Assembly (NCBI GenBank): GCA_963846855.1
Contig: CAWJXK010000008.1
Span: 744,001 to 808,000 of the forward strand
From: CAIWHR01 sp963846855
Lineage (GTDB): Bacteria; Pseudomonadota; Gammaproteobacteria; Burkholderiales; Casimicrobiaceae
Direction of reading: 5' to 3'
DNA length: 64,000 nt
In this document: one piece after another, positions 8,850 to 16,333 of the stretch
Position numbering within the stretch: position 1 is the first letter of the stretch
Layout: every line of letters begins with the position of its first letter
The notes under the pieces: model-generated
The model's input: only the letters and a program-made list of their open reading frames with translations
Databases searched by the model: none
What the model was told of the DNA's origin: nothing
Translations under genes and position numbers: made by a program

Positions 8850-10052
8850 ATGACCGCCGCCGCCACGCCACGCCCCAGCACGACCGCCGCCGCCACGCCA
8901 CGCCCCAGCACGACCGCCGCCGCATGCGCGACGAGCGGGCATCCGCTCGAGATGTTCCCCGTGTTCCGGCGCATCCCGCGCTCGATCCCGCGCGACATCG
9001 TCTACACGCTCATCTGGAACGCGCTGTTCACGCTCGTGTTCACGATACTGAACATCCTGTTCGTTCCGGCGGACCCGCTCGCGGATGTCCTGTGGTCGAC
9101 ATTCGTCTTCGCGAACTGCATCGGCTTCATCATCCATTTCGAGTTCGCCATCTGCGACCGGCTGGTCCCGGGCGTTCGCCAGCACGGGACGGCGATTCGG
9201 GCGGCCTATGTCTCGCTGCTGGCGGTTGTCGGCGTGTTCGCAGGATACTGGCTCGCCACCGAAATCCTGCATTACCCCGTGATGCAGGGCTGGATCTTCT
9301 CTCCGCGCGGCATCTTTTCCATCGGTGGAATGGCGCTGCTGATCTCGACGGTGCTCCTCATGATCTTCATCCCGCGCGAGCGCGCTGCGCGCATGGAGGC
9401 GGACTTCGAGCGCGAGCGCTCGCGTGTCGTTGCCGCCGAGCGGGAGACGACGCTCGCGCGGTTCAAGCTGCTCGAAGCGCAGGTCGAGCCACATTTTCTC
9501 TACAACACGCTCGCCAACGTGGTGAGCCTCGTCGACTCGAATCCGGCGACGGCGAAGAAAATGCTCGAGCGGCTGATCGCGCTGTTGCGTGGCGCGGCCG
9601 CAGCGGCCGGCACGACGGAAGCGACGCTCTCGGCGCAGGTCGAGCACCTTCGCGCCTACCTCGAGCTGATGGCGTTGCGCATGGGAGGGCGGCTCAGCTT
9701 CCGGATAGATGTCGAGCCTGGCCTCGAGAGTCTTCGTCTGCCCCCGCTGCTGCTGCAGCCGCTGGTGGAAAACGCGATCAAGCATGGCCTCGAGCCCAAG
9801 GTCGATGGCGGCGAGGTCGTCGTCGTCGCGCGGCGGGCCGGCGATTGCGTCGAACTCACGGTCGCGGATTCCGGCGTCGGCTTCCACGACGTCCGGGTGC
9901 GATCGGGCGCGGAAGGGGGCGTCGGCCTCGCGAACCTGCGCGCGCGGCTCGCGGCGCTCCACGGCGATGCCGCTTCGATCGGCATCGAGGAAAACGCGCC
10001 GAGCGGCACTCGCGTGACGATGCGCCTGCCCATCGACGGCCCGCGCGGCTGA
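8850..10052 (+). CDS. LytS/AlgZ-type membrane sensor histidine kinase
   Basis: 400 residues. Residues 1-26 are 2.4 copies of a ten-residue repeat (TAAATPRPST) encoded by a 30-bp DNA repeat. Four transmembrane helices follow (about 50-175). A coiled linker leads to the His_kinase domain with phospho-acceptor His215 in QVEPHFLYNTLAN, an N-box (QPLVENAIKHG) and a G-box (DSGVGF). It should phosphorylate the LytTR regulator encoded 7 bp downstream. Signal unknown; AlgZ/FimS relatives control pili or exopolysaccharide. Confidence 0.9.
   Translation: MTAAATPRPSTTAAATPRPSTTAAACATSGHPLEMFPVFRRIPRSIPRDIVYTLIWNALFTLVFTILNILFVPADPLADVLWSTFVFANCIGFIIHFEFAICDRLVPGVRQHGTAIRAAYVSLLAVVGVFAGYWLATEILHYPVMQGWIFSPRGIFSIGGMALLISTVLLMIFIPRERAARMEADFERERSRVVAAERETTLARFKLLEAQVEPHFLYNTLANVVSLVDSNPATAKKMLERLIALLRGAAAAAGTTEATLSAQVEHLRAYLELMALRMGGRLSFRIDVEPGLESLRLPPLLLQPLVENAIKHGLEPKVDGGEVVVVARRAGDCVELTVADSGVGFHDVRVRSGAEGGVGLANLRARLAALHGDAASIGIEENAPSGTRVTMRLPIDGPRG
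8853..8921 (+). repeat. 30-bp in-frame tandem repeat at the 5' end of the kinase gene
   Basis: The unit beginning ACCGCCGCCGCCACGCCACG is present twice exactly (8853-8882 and 8883-8912), plus a partial third copy. It encodes TAAATPRPST. Being a multiple of three, copy-number change alters the N-terminal length without a frameshift. Confidence 0.85.
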
Positions 10053-10059
10053 TCGGATC

Positions 10060-10857
10060 ATGAGCGAGGCGACGCACCCGCGACCCTCCGCGATCATCGC
10101 GGACGATGAGCCCGAGCTCGCGCGCTATCTCCGCGAGCGGCTGGAGGCGCAATGGCCGGAGCTCGAGGTCCGCGGCATTGCCGCCAACGGTCCCGAAGCG
10201 AAGGCGATGATCGCCGACGAGGAGCCCGACATCGCGTTTCTCGACATCCGCATGCCCGGTCTGTCCGGTCTCGACGTCGCGAAGGATCTCGACGGCGTGC
10301 ACGTCGTGTTCGTCACGGCATACGACCAGTACGCGCTCGAGGCCTTCGATCGCGCGGCGGTCGACTATCTGCTGAAGCCCGTGGACGACGAGCGGCTGGC
10401 CGCGACGATCACGAGGCTCAAGGGGCGGCTCGGCACGGCGGCGCCGGCGGGCGCCGTGGCGCCCGATGTCGCCGCGGCGATCGCCATGCTTCGGGAGCAC
10501 CTGCCCGGACTCGTGAATGGTGGATCGACCGGACGGCTGGCGTGGATCCGCGCGGCGGTAGGCGCGCAGGTCAAGCTGATCGCGGTCGAGGACGTTTGCT
10601 ATTTCGAGGCGAACGACAAGTACACGAGCGTGTTCACCGCCGACGCCGAAGCGCTGATCCGCACGCCGCTGCGCGAGCTTCTCGCGCAACTCGATCCGGA
10701 CCGGTTCTGGCAGGTCCATCGCGGCACGATCGTCAACCTGGGGCACGTCGCCACGACGACGCGCGATCTCGCCGGCCGGATCAAGCTGAGGCTGAAGGCG
10801 CGTCCGGAATCGCTCGCGGTGAGCCGCGCCTACGCGCACCGCTTCCGCCAGATGTAG
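10060..10857 (+). CDS. LytTR-family response regulator
   Basis: 265 residues. An N-terminal receiver domain (acidic pair Asp15/Asp16, phosphorylatable Asp62 in FLDIRMP, conserved Lys in YLLKPVDD near 107) is joined by an Ala/Pro-rich linker to a LytTR DNA-binding domain (residues 165-265; FEANDKYTSVFT, FWQVHRGTIVNL, VSRAYAHRF). It is the cognate partner of the upstream LytS-type kinase, in the same operon. Confidence 0.93.
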   Translation: MSEATHPRPSAIIADDEPELARYLRERLEAQWPELEVRGIAANGPEAKAMIADEEPDIAFLDIRMPGLSGLDVAKDLDGVHVVFVTAYDQYALEAFDRAAVDYLLKPVDDERLAATITRLKGRLGTAAPAGAVAPDVAAAIAMLREHLPGLVNGGSTGRLAWIRAAVGAQVKLIAVEDVCYFEANDKYTSVFTADAEALIRTPLRELLAQLDPDRFWQVHRGTIVNLGHVATTTRDLAGRIKLRLKARPESLAVSRAYAHRFRQM

Positions 10858-10954
10858 GCCGGAGCCGCGCCGCATTTCAAGGCGCGCCGCGATTGCGGGC
10901 AAGCCGCCGAGCGACCAGAATGGACGCCGGTTCGTTCGACGGACTCACGACCGC

Positions 10955-11926
10955 ATGGAGACCTCCCCGACCCCGGCTGCCGCCGGCGGCCACGCCCACT
11001 TCGGGCACGACCACGCGGACTCCCGCAGCGCGTCGGCCGCGACGGCGCGCGCGCTGTGGACGGCGCTCGTCCTCACTGGAAGTTTTGCGGTCGTCGAGGC
11101 GGTGGGCGGAATGCTCGCCGGATCGCTCGCGCTCATTTCCGACGCCGGGCACATGGTCACCGACGCCGCGTCGTTCGTCGTCGCGCTCTTCGCCGCCGCA
11201 CTGGCCCAGCGGCCGCCGTCGCGGCGCGCGACCTACGGATACGCCCGTGCGGAAGTCCTCGCCGCTTTCGTCAATGCGATGGCGATGCTGGCGCTGGTCG
11301 TCTGGATCGCCGTCGAGGCCGTGCAGAGGCTGCTGGCGCCCGCGCCCGTAGCCGGTCCGACGGTGATGATCGTTGCGGCGGGCGGGTTGGTCATCAACAT
11401 CGTCGTCGCTGTCATGCTGTCGCGCACCAGCGGCAACATCAACGCGCGCGGAGCGCTTGTCCACGTGTTCGGCGACCTCCTGGGTTCGGTGGCGGCGCTC
11501 GTCGCGGGCGCGGTGATCTTCTGGACGGGCTGGACGCCGATCGATCCGATACTGTCGATCGTCGTCGCGCTGCTCATCCTGCGCTCGACTCTGGAGCTCC
11601 TTCGGCAGTCGACCGGCGTGCTGATGGAGCGCGTGCCGGCGCATCTTTCCTACGAAGCGATCGGCGATCGGCTCGCCGCCTTGCCGGGTGTGCAGAGCGT
11701 CCACGACCTGCACGTATGGTTCATGAGCGCGGACCGGGTCGCGCTATCGGCGCATGTGCTGCTCGCCGACGGGCTGGCATGGCCGGCGACCCTTGCCGCG
11801 GCGAAGCGAATGCTCGCGGCCGAATTCGGCATCCGTCACGTGACGCTGCAGCCGACGTGGCCGCTGCCCGCGCCGAACGGTCGCGTTATTCCTGTTGCCT
11901 CGGTCGCGCCGCGCGGCCCTCGTTGA
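10955..11926 (+). CDS. Cation diffusion facilitator (CzcD/ZitB-like) metal exporter
   Basis: 323 residues, inner-membrane Zn/Co/Cd proton antiporter family. It has a His-rich N-terminus (GGHAHFGHDHADS), six predicted helices, the metal-site motif SDAGHMVTD (62-70) in TM2, HVFGDLLGS in TM5, and a C-terminal cytoplasmic ferredoxin-like domain (SVHDLHVWFMS). The exact metal cannot be read from the sequence. It is convergent with corA. Confidence 0.9.
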   Translation: METSPTPAAAGGHAHFGHDHADSRSASAATARALWTALVLTGSFAVVEAVGGMLAGSLALISDAGHMVTDAASFVVALFAAALAQRPPSRRATYGYARAEVLAAFVNAMAMLALVVWIAVEAVQRLLAPAPVAGPTVMIVAAGGLVINIVVAVMLSRTSGNINARGALVHVFGDLLGSVAALVAGAVIFWTGWTPIDPILSIVVALLILRSTLELLRQSTGVLMERVPAHLSYEAIGDRLAALPGVQSVHDLHVWFMSADRVALSAHVLLADGLAWPATLAAAKRMLAAEFGIRHVTLQPTWPLPAPNGRVIPVASVAPRGPR

Positions 11927-11959
11927 CGCGCGTGGCGTCGTCGCGGCGCCCAGGATTCC

Positions 11960-12934
11960 CTAAAGCCAGCGGATCTTCTTGAACCAGGCGTAGAGGCCGG
12001 CGTCGATGCCGAGCATCAACACGAGTGAATAGTAGTAGCCGTGAGCCCACTCGAGCTCGGGCATCGTCTTGAAGTTCATTCCGTAGACGCCGGCGATGAG
12101 CGTCGGCACCGCGATGATGGCCGCCCAGGCGGCCAGCTTCTTCGTGACCTCGGTCTCGTTGAGGCTGATCATTCCGAGGTTGACCTGGATCGCGGTCGCC
12201 ATCATTTCGCGGATCCCTTCGATCGACTCGTGGATCCGGTGCAGGTGGTCGTAGACGTCGCGGAAATACTCCTGCATGCCCGCGCAGATCTGCGGCACGC
12301 GTCCCCCGTAGAGCTTGCCCGTCGCCTCCATCATCGGATCGACCGCGTGCTTCAGCGTGATCAGCTTCTGCTTCAGCGCGTAGAGCGCCTCGATGTTCGA
12401 GCGTGCCGAATTGCGAACGAAGATCTGCTCCTCGATGCCCTCGAGCTCGCTCTCCAGCGCATCGAGCACCGGAAAATACCGGTCGACCACCGTGTCCATC
12501 AGCGCGTAGAGCACGTAGGCCGACCCGTGCTTCAGAAGATCCGGCTCGCGCTCGGTGCGCGCGCGTACTTCGGCAAAGCCCTTGGTCGTGTGCAGGCGCA
12601 CCGAAAGGATGTAATTGGGGCCGACGAAGATCGCGACTTCGCCGATGCGAATCTCGGCATCATCTCCGTCCGGATATTCGACGGTGTGCAGCACCGCGAA
12701 CAGCGAATCCTCGTATTCCTCGATCTTCGGCCGCTGATGCCCTTTCTTGGCGTCCTCGACGGCGAGCGGATGCAGGCCGAATTCCTCCGCCATGAGGTCG
12801 AGCTCCGCCGAGGTCGGCTCGAACAGCGCGACCCAGACGAAGCAGTCGTCATGGTGCACATATTCGCTGATGTCCTCGACCGGGATGTCGGCGAACTTTC
12901 GCCCATTCTTATAGACGACGCAGTTGATGAGCAT
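11960..12934 (-). CDS. corA: CorA-family divalent cation transporter
   Basis: 324 residues, the usual length. It mediates Mg2+/Co2+ (or Ni2+) uptake as a pentamer. A large N-terminal cytoplasmic domain and long stalk helix are followed by two C-terminal transmembrane helices; the pore signature GMN is at residues 285-287 (VYGMNF). The C-terminus is basic (FKKIRWL). Start ATG at 12934 (MLINCVVY) is chosen over the longer frame, whose extra residues look non-coding. Its location beside a CDF exporter is suggestive of metal homeostasis but may be chance. Confidence 0.92.
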   Translation of the reverse strand: MLINCVVYKNGRKFADIPVEDISEYVHHDDCFVWVALFEPTSAELDLMAEEFGLHPLAVEDAKKGHQRPKIEEYEDSLFAVLHTVEYPDGDDAEIRIGEVAIFVGPNYILSVRLHTTKGFAEVRARTEREPDLLKHGSAYVLYALMDTVVDRYFPVLDALESELEGIEEQIFVRNSARSNIEALYALKQKLITLKHAVDPMMEATGKLYGGRVPQICAGMQEYFRDVYDHLHRIHESIEGIREMMATAIQVNLGMISLNETEVTKKLAAWAAIIAVPTLIAGVYGMNFKTMPELEWAHGYYYSLVLMLGIDAGLYAWFKKIRWL

Positions 12935-13079
12935 GGGGCGAGTCCTGGCGACTGATGCCGCGATGATAGCCGCCGCGATTTGGCAAAGCCACGACCGCGT
13001 GCCGGCAGCAGGGTGTCGCGAGCGAACGCGGCTCGCGGTGCCTCGAGTCGCAGGACCTCGACGTGGCCTCGCCATTAAA

Positions 13080-13092
13080 TGACCAATGGTCA
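13080..13092. promoter_or_regulatory. Operator-like palindrome between corA and pncB
   Basis: TGACC-AAT-GGTCA is a 5-bp-arm inverted repeat 80 bp upstream of pncB and 145 bp upstream of corA. The shape fits a TetR/GntR-type operator. No regulator gene is adjacent, so assignment is speculative. Confidence 0.25.
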
Positions 13093-13172
13093 GTTATGCC
13101 GGAAGCTCCGTGACCGGGTAACATCAGCCGCCTCGACGCCTCGCACGCGGCCTCGTCCCGCGCCCCCCCGGC

Positions 13173-14354
13173 ATGATCATCCAGTCGCTGCTCGACACCG
13201 ACCTCTACAAGTTCACGATGATGCAGGTCGTGCTGCATCATTTCCCCGGGGCACAGGTCGAGTACCGCTTCAAGTGCCGCACGCCCGAGGTGGACCTCAC
13301 GCCGTTCATCGGCGAGATCCGGGACGAGATCCGCGCGCTGACGACGCTGCGCTTCCAGCCGGACGAGCTCGACTACCTGCGCAGCTGGCGCTTTTTCAAG
13401 AGCGATTATGTCGACTTGCTGGGGCTCTTCGCCCTCGACGAGCGGTTCATCCGCGTCGAGCGGCTGCAAGGGTCGGAGCGCGAGATCGACATCACGATCA
13501 AGGGGCCCTGGCTGCACACGATCCTCTTCGAGGTGCCGGTGCTGTCGATCGTCAGCGAGGTCTTCTTCCGCAACACGCAGCCGCACACGGACCTCGGTGA
13601 GGGGCGGCGCCGGCTCGCCGCGAAGATCGGCCTCATCAACGGCGTCCCCGCGCCCGAATTCAGGATCGCCGACTACGGCACGCGGCGGCGCTTTTCGCGC
13701 ACCTGGCACGATGAGGTCGTGCGCACGCTGCGCGACGGGATCGGCGAGAAGTTCGTCGGCACCAGCAATGTCGGGCTCGCGCTCCGCCACGGCCTGACGC
13801 CGCTCGGCACGATGGCGCACGAGTATCTGCAGGCGTGCCAGGCGGTCGGCCCCCGGCTGCGCGATTCGCAGGTCTTCGCATTCAACACCTGGGCGCGCGA
13901 ATACCGCGGCGACCTCGGCATCGCGCTGTCCGACGTCTGCGGGATGGATGCCTTTCTCCGCGATTTCGACCTCTTCTTCTGCAAGCTGTTCGACGGCGTG
14001 CGGCACGACTCGGGCGATCCCTTCGACTGGGGCGAGAAGCTGATCTCGCACTATCAGAAGATGCGCGTCGACCCGCACACGAAGGCGATGGTGTTCTCGG
14101 ACCAGCTCAACGTGCCGCTCGCGATCCAGCTGTTCCGGCATTTCGCGGGCCGGATGCAGACCGCGTTCGGCATCGGGACCAATCTCACCAACGACGTCGG
14201 CTTCGAGCCGCTGTCGATCGTGATCAAGATGACCCGCTGCAACGGGCAGCCGGTGGCGAAGATCAGCGACGAGCCGGGCAAGTCGATGGACTACGATCCG
14301 TCGTACGTCGCCTATCTGCGCGAGGTGTTCCAGGTGCCCGAGACCGCGGCGTAA
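13173..14354 (+). CDS. pncB: Nicotinate phosphoribosyltransferase
   Basis: 393 residues; converts nicotinate and PRPP to nicotinate mononucleotide with ATP hydrolysis in NAD salvage. Conserved start SLLDTDLYKFTMMQ, auto-phosphorylated His216 in GTMAHEYLQA, and the phosphate-binding region VRHDSGDPFDWGEK followed by GIGTNLTND. Full length with no disruption. It stands alone here. Confidence 0.96.
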   Translation: MIIQSLLDTDLYKFTMMQVVLHHFPGAQVEYRFKCRTPEVDLTPFIGEIRDEIRALTTLRFQPDELDYLRSWRFFKSDYVDLLGLFALDERFIRVERLQGSEREIDITIKGPWLHTILFEVPVLSIVSEVFFRNTQPHTDLGEGRRRLAAKIGLINGVPAPEFRIADYGTRRRFSRTWHDEVVRTLRDGIGEKFVGTSNVGLALRHGLTPLGTMAHEYLQACQAVGPRLRDSQVFAFNTWAREYRGDLGIALSDVCGMDAFLRDFDLFFCKLFDGVRHDSGDPFDWGEKLISHYQKMRVDPHTKAMVFSDQLNVPLAIQLFRHFAGRMQTAFGIGTNLTNDVGFEPLSIVIKMTRCNGQPVAKISDEPGKSMDYDPSYVAYLREVFQVPETAA

Positions 14355-14724
14355 CACGCCGGGACTTGCACGACCGGGAAATCGCGTGCATCGTTGCGCC
14401 CAATCGACCCGTGCCATGACCGCCCGCACGAACGTTCTATCCAGATCCGGCCCGCTCCAGCGCGCGGCCACCCGGCTCGCGCACGCGCTCTCGCTCGTGT
14501 GGCTCACGAACAGCGCGCCGGCGCCCTTTGCGGCGACGGGGGTTGTTCCCGCACCGTTTGCGGACAGAGGCGAGGCGGTGGCGGACGTTGCCGTTTCGGC
14601 GAAGGCGATGTCCGATGAACACGATGCGTGAATGGGTGCGCGCCGTGATGTCGTCGAGATGATGACGCGGGCGCGCCGGCGCTGCGCGTGCGTGCGTCCC
14701 TGACACAGGGCGCAGAGCGATCCG
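14355..14724. other. 370-bp stretch without a recognisable gene
   Basis: Between pncB and the macrodomain gene. Short open frames on both strands have no recognisable family and Arg/Ala-biased composition typical of GC-rich non-coding DNA. No clear hairpin, repeat or promoter was seen. Confidence 0.5.
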
Positions 14725-15240
14725 TCACGGCGTGACCCGCTCGAGCTCGCGCCGGTAGGCGGCGAGCGCCGCGTCGTCGAAGCACGCGAAGACGATTTCG
14801 CGGATCCCGGCCCCGTCCGCTCCCGAACGCGCGGCGCGAACGGCAATCGCCGTCGCCGCATCGAGTGGATACCCGAACGCGCCGCAGCTGATCGCCGGAA
14901 ACGCGAGGGTCGCGAGTCCGTGCGCGCCGGCGAGCGCAAGGGCCCGGGCGTAGCACGAGGCGAGCAGATCCGGCTCGCCGTGCGATCCGCCGCGCCAGAC
15001 AGGCCCCACCGCGTGAATCACGTACCGTGCCGGCAACCGGTAGCCACGCGTGAGCTTCGCGTCGCCGGTGGCGCAGCCGCGGAGCGTCCGGCATTCGGCC
15101 AGGAGCTCCGGTCCGGCCGCGCGGTGAATCGCGCCGTCCACGCCGCCACCGCCCAGCAACGACGTGTTGGCAGCGTTGACGATCGCGTCGACGGACAGCG
15201 TCGTGATGTCGGCGAGACGCGCCACGAGCGTTGCCCGCAT
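14725..15240 (-). CDS. Macrodomain ADP-ribose/O-acetyl-ADP-ribose hydrolase
   Basis: 171 residues, a single macro domain of the YmdB/MacroD type. Signature parts: VNAANTSLLGGGGVDGAIHRAAG region (22-42, split by the glycine loop), GDAKLTRGY, and AFPAISCGAFGYP (113-125). It should deacetylate O-acetyl-ADP-ribose or remove mono-ADP-ribose from proteins. ATG at 15240 chosen; the frame is also open far upstream but that DNA encodes the M48-like protein in another frame. It lies 23 bp downstream of that gene and is probably co-transcribed. Confidence 0.92.
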   Translation of the reverse strand: MRATLVARLADITTLSVDAIVNAANTSLLGGGGVDGAIHRAAGPELLAECRTLRGCATGDAKLTRGYRLPARYVIHAVGPVWRGGSHGEPDLLASCYARALALAGAHGLATLAFPAISCGAFGYPLDAATAIAVRAARSGADGAGIREIVFACFDDAALAAYRRELERVTP

Positions 15241-15263
15241 CGGGAATCGCCCGGCGACGTCGT

Positions 15264-16166
15264 TCAGCCCGTGATGGGCGACTTGCTGTGCTTCTTCTTC
15301 ACTCCCGCCGGCGGCGCCGGCGGAGTCGGGCGCACGAGGGACGCCTGATAGGCCTTGATCGCGGCCGGGATCGATGCGTCGAGCTCGTCGAAACGCGCGG
15401 GCCACGTCGGATTCAGCGCCAGGAATCCCGGGGGCACCGCGCCGCCCGCGCGAGCCACCTTGCGCCAGGCCTCCGACGCGACATGGGGATCGATCCCGGC
15501 GCGCAGCAGAAGGTTGAGCGAGATGCTGTCGGCCACGCGCTCGGCGTCGACGGTGTGCGGCACGTTGTGCACCAACTGCGCCAGGATGTCGGCGAGATTC
15601 AGGACCGTGCGATTGGGATCGGCGGCGATGCCGCCCGGCTCTCGCGTGAGCCGCAGGGCCGCCTCGCCCGAGTCGTGCCCGGCGATCGCGTGCGCGATCG
15701 CATGCGCGAGCACGACGGCGAGCTCGTCGTCGGTGAGTCGCATGCGGTCGATCAGCGCCGTGCTCGCGATGATCTTGCCGCCGGGCAGGCAATAGGCGAC
15801 GGGCAGTGCTTCGTTCTCGATGGTGACCGCATACGCCCACGTCAGGTTTGGATCGACGCGGTTCGCCTGCAGGATGATCCGCTGCAAAACGCGCTGGATG
15901 CGCTGTGCCGTGGGCGAGCGCTCGTCGATCGAATTCGCAGCGCGCGCGCGCTGTACGTCGCGGCCATAGACGACGTAGCCCGCGCGCAGCATCGTCGCGT
16001 CGTCGATCTTCGGCAGCGCCGGCGCCGCGGCGGCCTTCGCCGGCTCGGGTGTCGTCACGGGATCGGCGGTCGGGAGCGCCGGGTCGGCGCCGCGCGCGCC
16101 GGAGGCCCACGCAAGCAAGGCGAGCAGCGCGATGCGGACAACGTGCAGCAAAAGCGGGATTTTCAT
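15264..16166 (-). CDS. M48-like secreted metallopeptidase homologue lacking the catalytic Glu
   Basis: 300 residues. A signal peptide (MKIPLLLHVVRIALLALLAWASGARGA) and a Pro/Ala-rich linker precede an M48-type domain. Where active M48 enzymes have HExxH this one reads HAIAH (155-159, context VVLAHAIAHAIAGH); both zinc-binding histidines and the downstream ExxxD ligand motif (Glu209, ERVAD) remain, but the general-base Glu is Ala. It may bind zinc without proteolysis, acting as a chaperone or inhibitor-like pseudo-protease. The C-terminus is basic. ATG at 16166 is used because it begins the signal peptide. Confidence 0.75.
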   Translation of the reverse strand: MKIPLLLHVVRIALLALLAWASGARGADPALPTADPVTTPEPAKAAAAPALPKIDDATMLRAGYVVYGRDVQRARAANSIDERSPTAQRIQRVLQRIILQANRVDPNLTWAYAVTIENEALPVAYCLPGGKIIASTALIDRMRLTDDELAVVLAHAIAHAIAGHDSGEAALRLTREPGGIAADPNRTVLNLADILAQLVHNVPHTVDAERVADSISLNLLLRAGIDPHVASEAWRKVARAGGAVPPGFLALNPTWPARFDELDASIPAAIKAYQASLVRPTPPAPPAGVKKKHSKSPITG

Positions 16167-16333
16167 GGATGCGGATGCTATGGGAAGGGAAAGGCGTGCG
16201 CGCCGAGGCAAGGCGACGGCGCCATCACGGCATGCAGTCGAGGCTACCGTCATTCGACGGACCCGTAAAGGGTGCCCTCAGTTGCCCACCGCACACCGGG
16301 ACATCGACCTCGCAGCTGGTGTAAAGTTGCGCG

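Noticed and set aside
12909..14939. 676-residue open frame antisense to pncB
   Set aside because: A shadow frame of the well-conserved pncB gene with no recognisable domain.
14725..16110. 461-residue protein ending in a macrodomain
   Set aside because: Its first 290 residues are an out-of-frame reading of the M48-like gene. Only the last 171 residues form a real protein.
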